From assembly GCA_002336105.1 (NCBI GenBank), contig DDEQ01000034.1, forward strand, positions 210,618-218,810: a stretch of 8,193 nucleotides of DNA, given 5' to 3'. Both the position numbers and the translations under genes were made by a program. Positions 6,728-8,193 of this stretch are shown here, piece by piece (position 1 is the stretch's first letter; the number at the start of each line of letters is the position of its first letter). Source of the stretch: Chthonomonas sp. UBA1950 (GTDB lineage: Bacteria > Armatimonadota > Fimbriimonadia > Fimbriimonadales > Fimbriimonadaceae). Under the pieces are notes generated by a model. It made no database searches and was not told where the DNA came from. It saw only the letters and a list, made by a program, of their open reading frames with translations.

Positions 6728-7210
6728 TTAGTCTCGACCTGCGCGAATTCTCTCCACTTCGCGACGCGCGTCGTCCTTTGCGATCTGCGTCCGCTTGTCG
6801 TATTCGGCTTTACCACGAGCCAAACCAACAAGAACTTTCGCTCTTCCGTTCTTGAAATAGACACGTAGAGGAACCAAGGCTAAACCTTTCTCCATAGATT
6901 TTCGATCCATCGTGTCGATTTCCTTGCGATGTAGAAGCAGTTTTCTATCTCTTCTGCGCTCGTGAGCAAAGACCGATGCTTTGTCGTATGGTTCAACATC
7001 CAAGTTGATTAGCCATGCCTCGTTACCCAAAATCTTGACGTAGGCGTCAGTTAGGTGTGCCTTGCCAAGATAGATGCTTTTGACTTCTGATCCTACAAGG
7101 ACCATCCCAGCTTCATACTCATCCAAGACGGCATAGTCATGCCGTGCACGACGATTTTGTATCGTGTGCGGCTCAACTGACGCTTTCTTTTTGCCGGACT
7201 TGCTGGACAT
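6728..7210 (-). CDS. smpB: SsrA-binding protein SmpB
   Basis: SmpB binds tmRNA and brings it to stalled ribosomes for trans-translation. The protein has 160 residues, the family's normal length. Recognisable parts are NRRARHDY (19-26), EAGMVLVGSEVKSI (33-46) that starts the oligonucleotide-binding barrel, HERRRDRKLLLHRKEI (83-98), and the highly conserved VGLARGKAEYDKR (128-140) leading into the basic C-terminal tail (DDARREVERIRAGRD), which enters the empty mRNA channel. The lysine-rich N-terminus (KSGKKK) is also common. I chose the ATG at 7210, with GGAA at 7217-7214 in front. A TTG at 7219 in the same frame would add only three residues and uses that binding site as coding sequence. No ssrA (tmRNA) gene is visible next to it. 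The start overlaps a short leader reading frame (TAATG), and the terminator at 7237-7266 is only 26 bases upstream, so its promoter or read-through source is unclear. Confidence 0.97.
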   Translation of the reverse strand: MSSKSGKKKASVEPHTIQNRRARHDYAVLDEYEAGMVLVGSEVKSIYLGKAHLTDAYVKILGNEAWLINLDVEPYDKASVFAHERRRDRKLLLHRKEIDTMDRKSMEKGLALVPLRVYFKNGRAKVLVGLARGKAEYDKRTQIAKDDARREVERIRAGRD

Positions 7211-7260
7211 TATTTCCAAAGTGTACCGACATACGCAAAAAGACCCGCGCCAAATGACAC
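7210..7260 (-). CDS. Candidate 16-residue leader peptide upstream of smpB
   Basis: A GTG at 7260-7258 begins a 16-codon frame (MSFGAGLFAYVGTLWK) whose TAA at 7212-7210 overlaps the smpB ATG as TAATG. In front stands AAAGGAGGAG (7274-7265), the best ribosome binding site in the window, with 6 bases between GGAGG and GTG. The frame runs through both arms of the terminator at 7237-7266. A ribosome on it would open that hairpin and could then reinitiate at smpB. This is inferred from layout alone. The peptide is too short for coding statistics and may be chance. Confidence 0.3.
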   Translation of the reverse strand: MSFGAGLFAYVGTLWK

Positions 7261-7266
7261 GGGTCT
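7237..7266 (-). terminator. Rho-independent terminator after the prepilin-like gene
   Basis: On the - strand, AGACCCGTG (7266-7258) pairs with CGCGGGTCT (7249-7241) as a 9-bp stem with one G-U pair. The loop is 8 bases and a run of five T residues (7241-7237) overlaps the stem's last base. It lies 21 bases after the prepilin-like gene's stop and just ahead of smpB, so it should separate the two transcripts unless it is read through. Confidence 0.85.
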
Positions 7267-7287
7267 CCTCCTTTCTTTATTGGTTAA

Positions 7288-8193
7288 CTAGCCACCCGAG
7301 CAGTTCGGATGAGCTCCATCAAGGTCTGTTGACCAGTAGCAGATGTTTCCGATAGCCTGGTTGTAATCAAGCGTCTTGGTGTGACCATCAGCGAACTGAG
7401 CATTCAGTTTGCCGCTGTGCATGGTTTTGCCCATCTGAACAGCCTTCGCCTCGTTACCTGTGGCTAGAGGACCGGTTTCACCACCTGAGTAGCTCCAGTT
7501 TGCTCCGCCAATGTTCTTCCAGTAATACTTGTACTGAGAACCTTGAGCGTTAGCAAAGGCCAATTCGTTACCGTTAAGCTTCGAAGTATCTGCAAGACCG
7601 CTTTGGTTTCCAACGTCTGGAACCGCTCCGTAGTAGGTGCCATCAATGATCATGATGGTGTTTGCGATTCTTGGGATGCTGGTGTGCGAAACTGATGCTG
7701 GAAGGCTTCCGCCACCGCCGTAGGAACCGGCTGGGCTCAACCATGCATCGTTGTGTCCGTAGCTGTTCTGTCCGCCGTAGCCGTAACCGGTACAGCCAGC
7801 ACCGCTACAGACTGGAGGTGTGACTCCCGAACCAGGAACAAAAGCGTTGCTGGCGGCCGGGTTCTTGAACACTTGGTAGTTCTTAGTGTAGGGCTGAATG
7901 ATGTACACCCAGTAGTATCGATATGAGGCTTCGATATTTCCGCCGCCCTTGCCATCCTGAGACAGAATATAAGCCTCAGGCTTCAATCCACCGCTACCAT
8001 TATCGTAGGCCGGGCAGATCGCATTTGCTCCGCCGGTTGGGTCGCCAGCAGTATTGCAGTTAAACCGGTGAGGATAGAGGGTGTCGTCATAGTCTGACAA
8101 ATAGAGCATTGTCGACTTGCCGATCTGGTTAAGATTCGCGAGGTCACTAGCCTTCTTGGCAGCAGCCTTTGCTTGGGCAAAGACCGGGAATAG
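7288..8193 (-). CDS. Prepilin-like DUF1559/H-X9-DG protein, N-terminus outside window
   Basis: The frame is open to the right edge; 301 residues are visible and the start lies beyond base 8193. The visible N-terminus LFPVFAQAKAAAKKAS followed by NLNQIGKSTMLYLSDYDDTLYPH is the end of the hydrophobic type IV prepilin/pseudopilin helix and the conserved segment after it. Near the C-terminus, HSGKLNAQFADG (visible residues 259-270) is an exact H-x9-DG motif. Such proteins are expected to be processed by prepilin peptidase and shown at the cell surface, or built into a type II secretion/pilus-like system; most have no known role. The central part is rich in Gly, Tyr, Ser and Asn, with paired cysteines (for example CSGAGC) that could form disulfides. 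This composition differs from the cytosolic neighbours and fits export. An internal ATG at 8109 is not the true start, because it would remove the helix. Confidence 0.88.
   Translation of the reverse strand, partial: LFPVFAQAKAAAKKASDLANLNQIGKSTMLYLSDYDDTLYPHRFNCNTAGDPTGGANAICPAYDNGSGGLKPEAYILSQDGKGGGNIEASYRYYWVYIIQPYTKNYQVFKNPAASNAFVPGSGVTPPVCSGAGCTGYGYGGQNSYGHNDAWLSPAGSYGGGGSLPASVSHTSIPRIANTIMIIDGTYYGAVPDVGNQSGLADTSKLNGNELAFANAQGSQYKYYWKNIGGANWSYSGGETGPLATGNEAKAVQMGKTMHSGKLNAQFADGHTKTLDYNQAIGNICYWSTDLDGAHPNCSGG

Noticed and set aside
7211..7236. tmRNA (ssrA) gene next to smpB
   Set aside because: The flanking gaps are far too short for a tmRNA of about 350 bases, and no tRNA-like ends are present.

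Overview
The window is about 50% G+C, gene-dense bacterial DNA with nine protein genes and no gene-free stretch longer than about 130 bases. The best taxonomic clue is the truncated gene at the right edge. Its N-terminus reads LFPVFAQAKAAAKKAS and it carries an H-x9-DG motif near the C-terminus, the pattern of the prepilin-like DUF1559/H-X9-DG proteins that are multiplied in Armatimonadota (Fimbriimonas-type bacteria) and Planctomycetes. I favour Armatimonadota, but this rests on one family and is an inference. I see no insertion sequence, phage gene, CRISPR array, tRNA or rRNA.

Layout. The left half is read on the + strand: an aldo/keto reductase-like protein cut by the left edge (1-720), a three-helix membrane protein (736-1002), an FAD-dependent amine oxidase-type enzyme (999-2294, overlapping its neighbour through a TTGA junction), a two-repeat, possibly TerB-like protein of unknown role (2389-2937), and an acetyl-CoA hydrolase/transferase (3065-4336). 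The right half is read on the - strand, from right to left: the prepilin-like secreted protein (7288 to beyond the right edge), smpB (6728-7210), a PilZ c-di-GMP receptor-type protein (6079-6687) and an L-ribulokinase, araB (4405-6042). The two halves converge on a strong 14-bp hairpin terminator at 4359-4395.

How the genes may work together. The first three + genes are spaced like an operon: a reductase-fold protein, a small membrane protein and a flavin oxidase. The substrate is unknown, and the reductase-like member lacks two of the usual catalytic residues. On the - strand, smpB, the PilZ gene and araB are 36-40 bases apart with no terminator seen between them. They could share a transcript although their functions (ribosome rescue, second-messenger sensing, arabinose catabolism) are unrelated. 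No araA or araD is present.

The most unusual detail is the junction upstream of smpB. A near-perfect Shine-Dalgarno sequence precedes a 16-codon reading frame that runs through a Rho-independent terminator and stops in a TAATG overlap with the smpB start. This could be a translated leader that controls read-through into smpB, or it could be coincidence. Otherwise the window looks like ordinary housekeeping and metabolic chromosome, and I do not see a clear undescribed multi-gene system.
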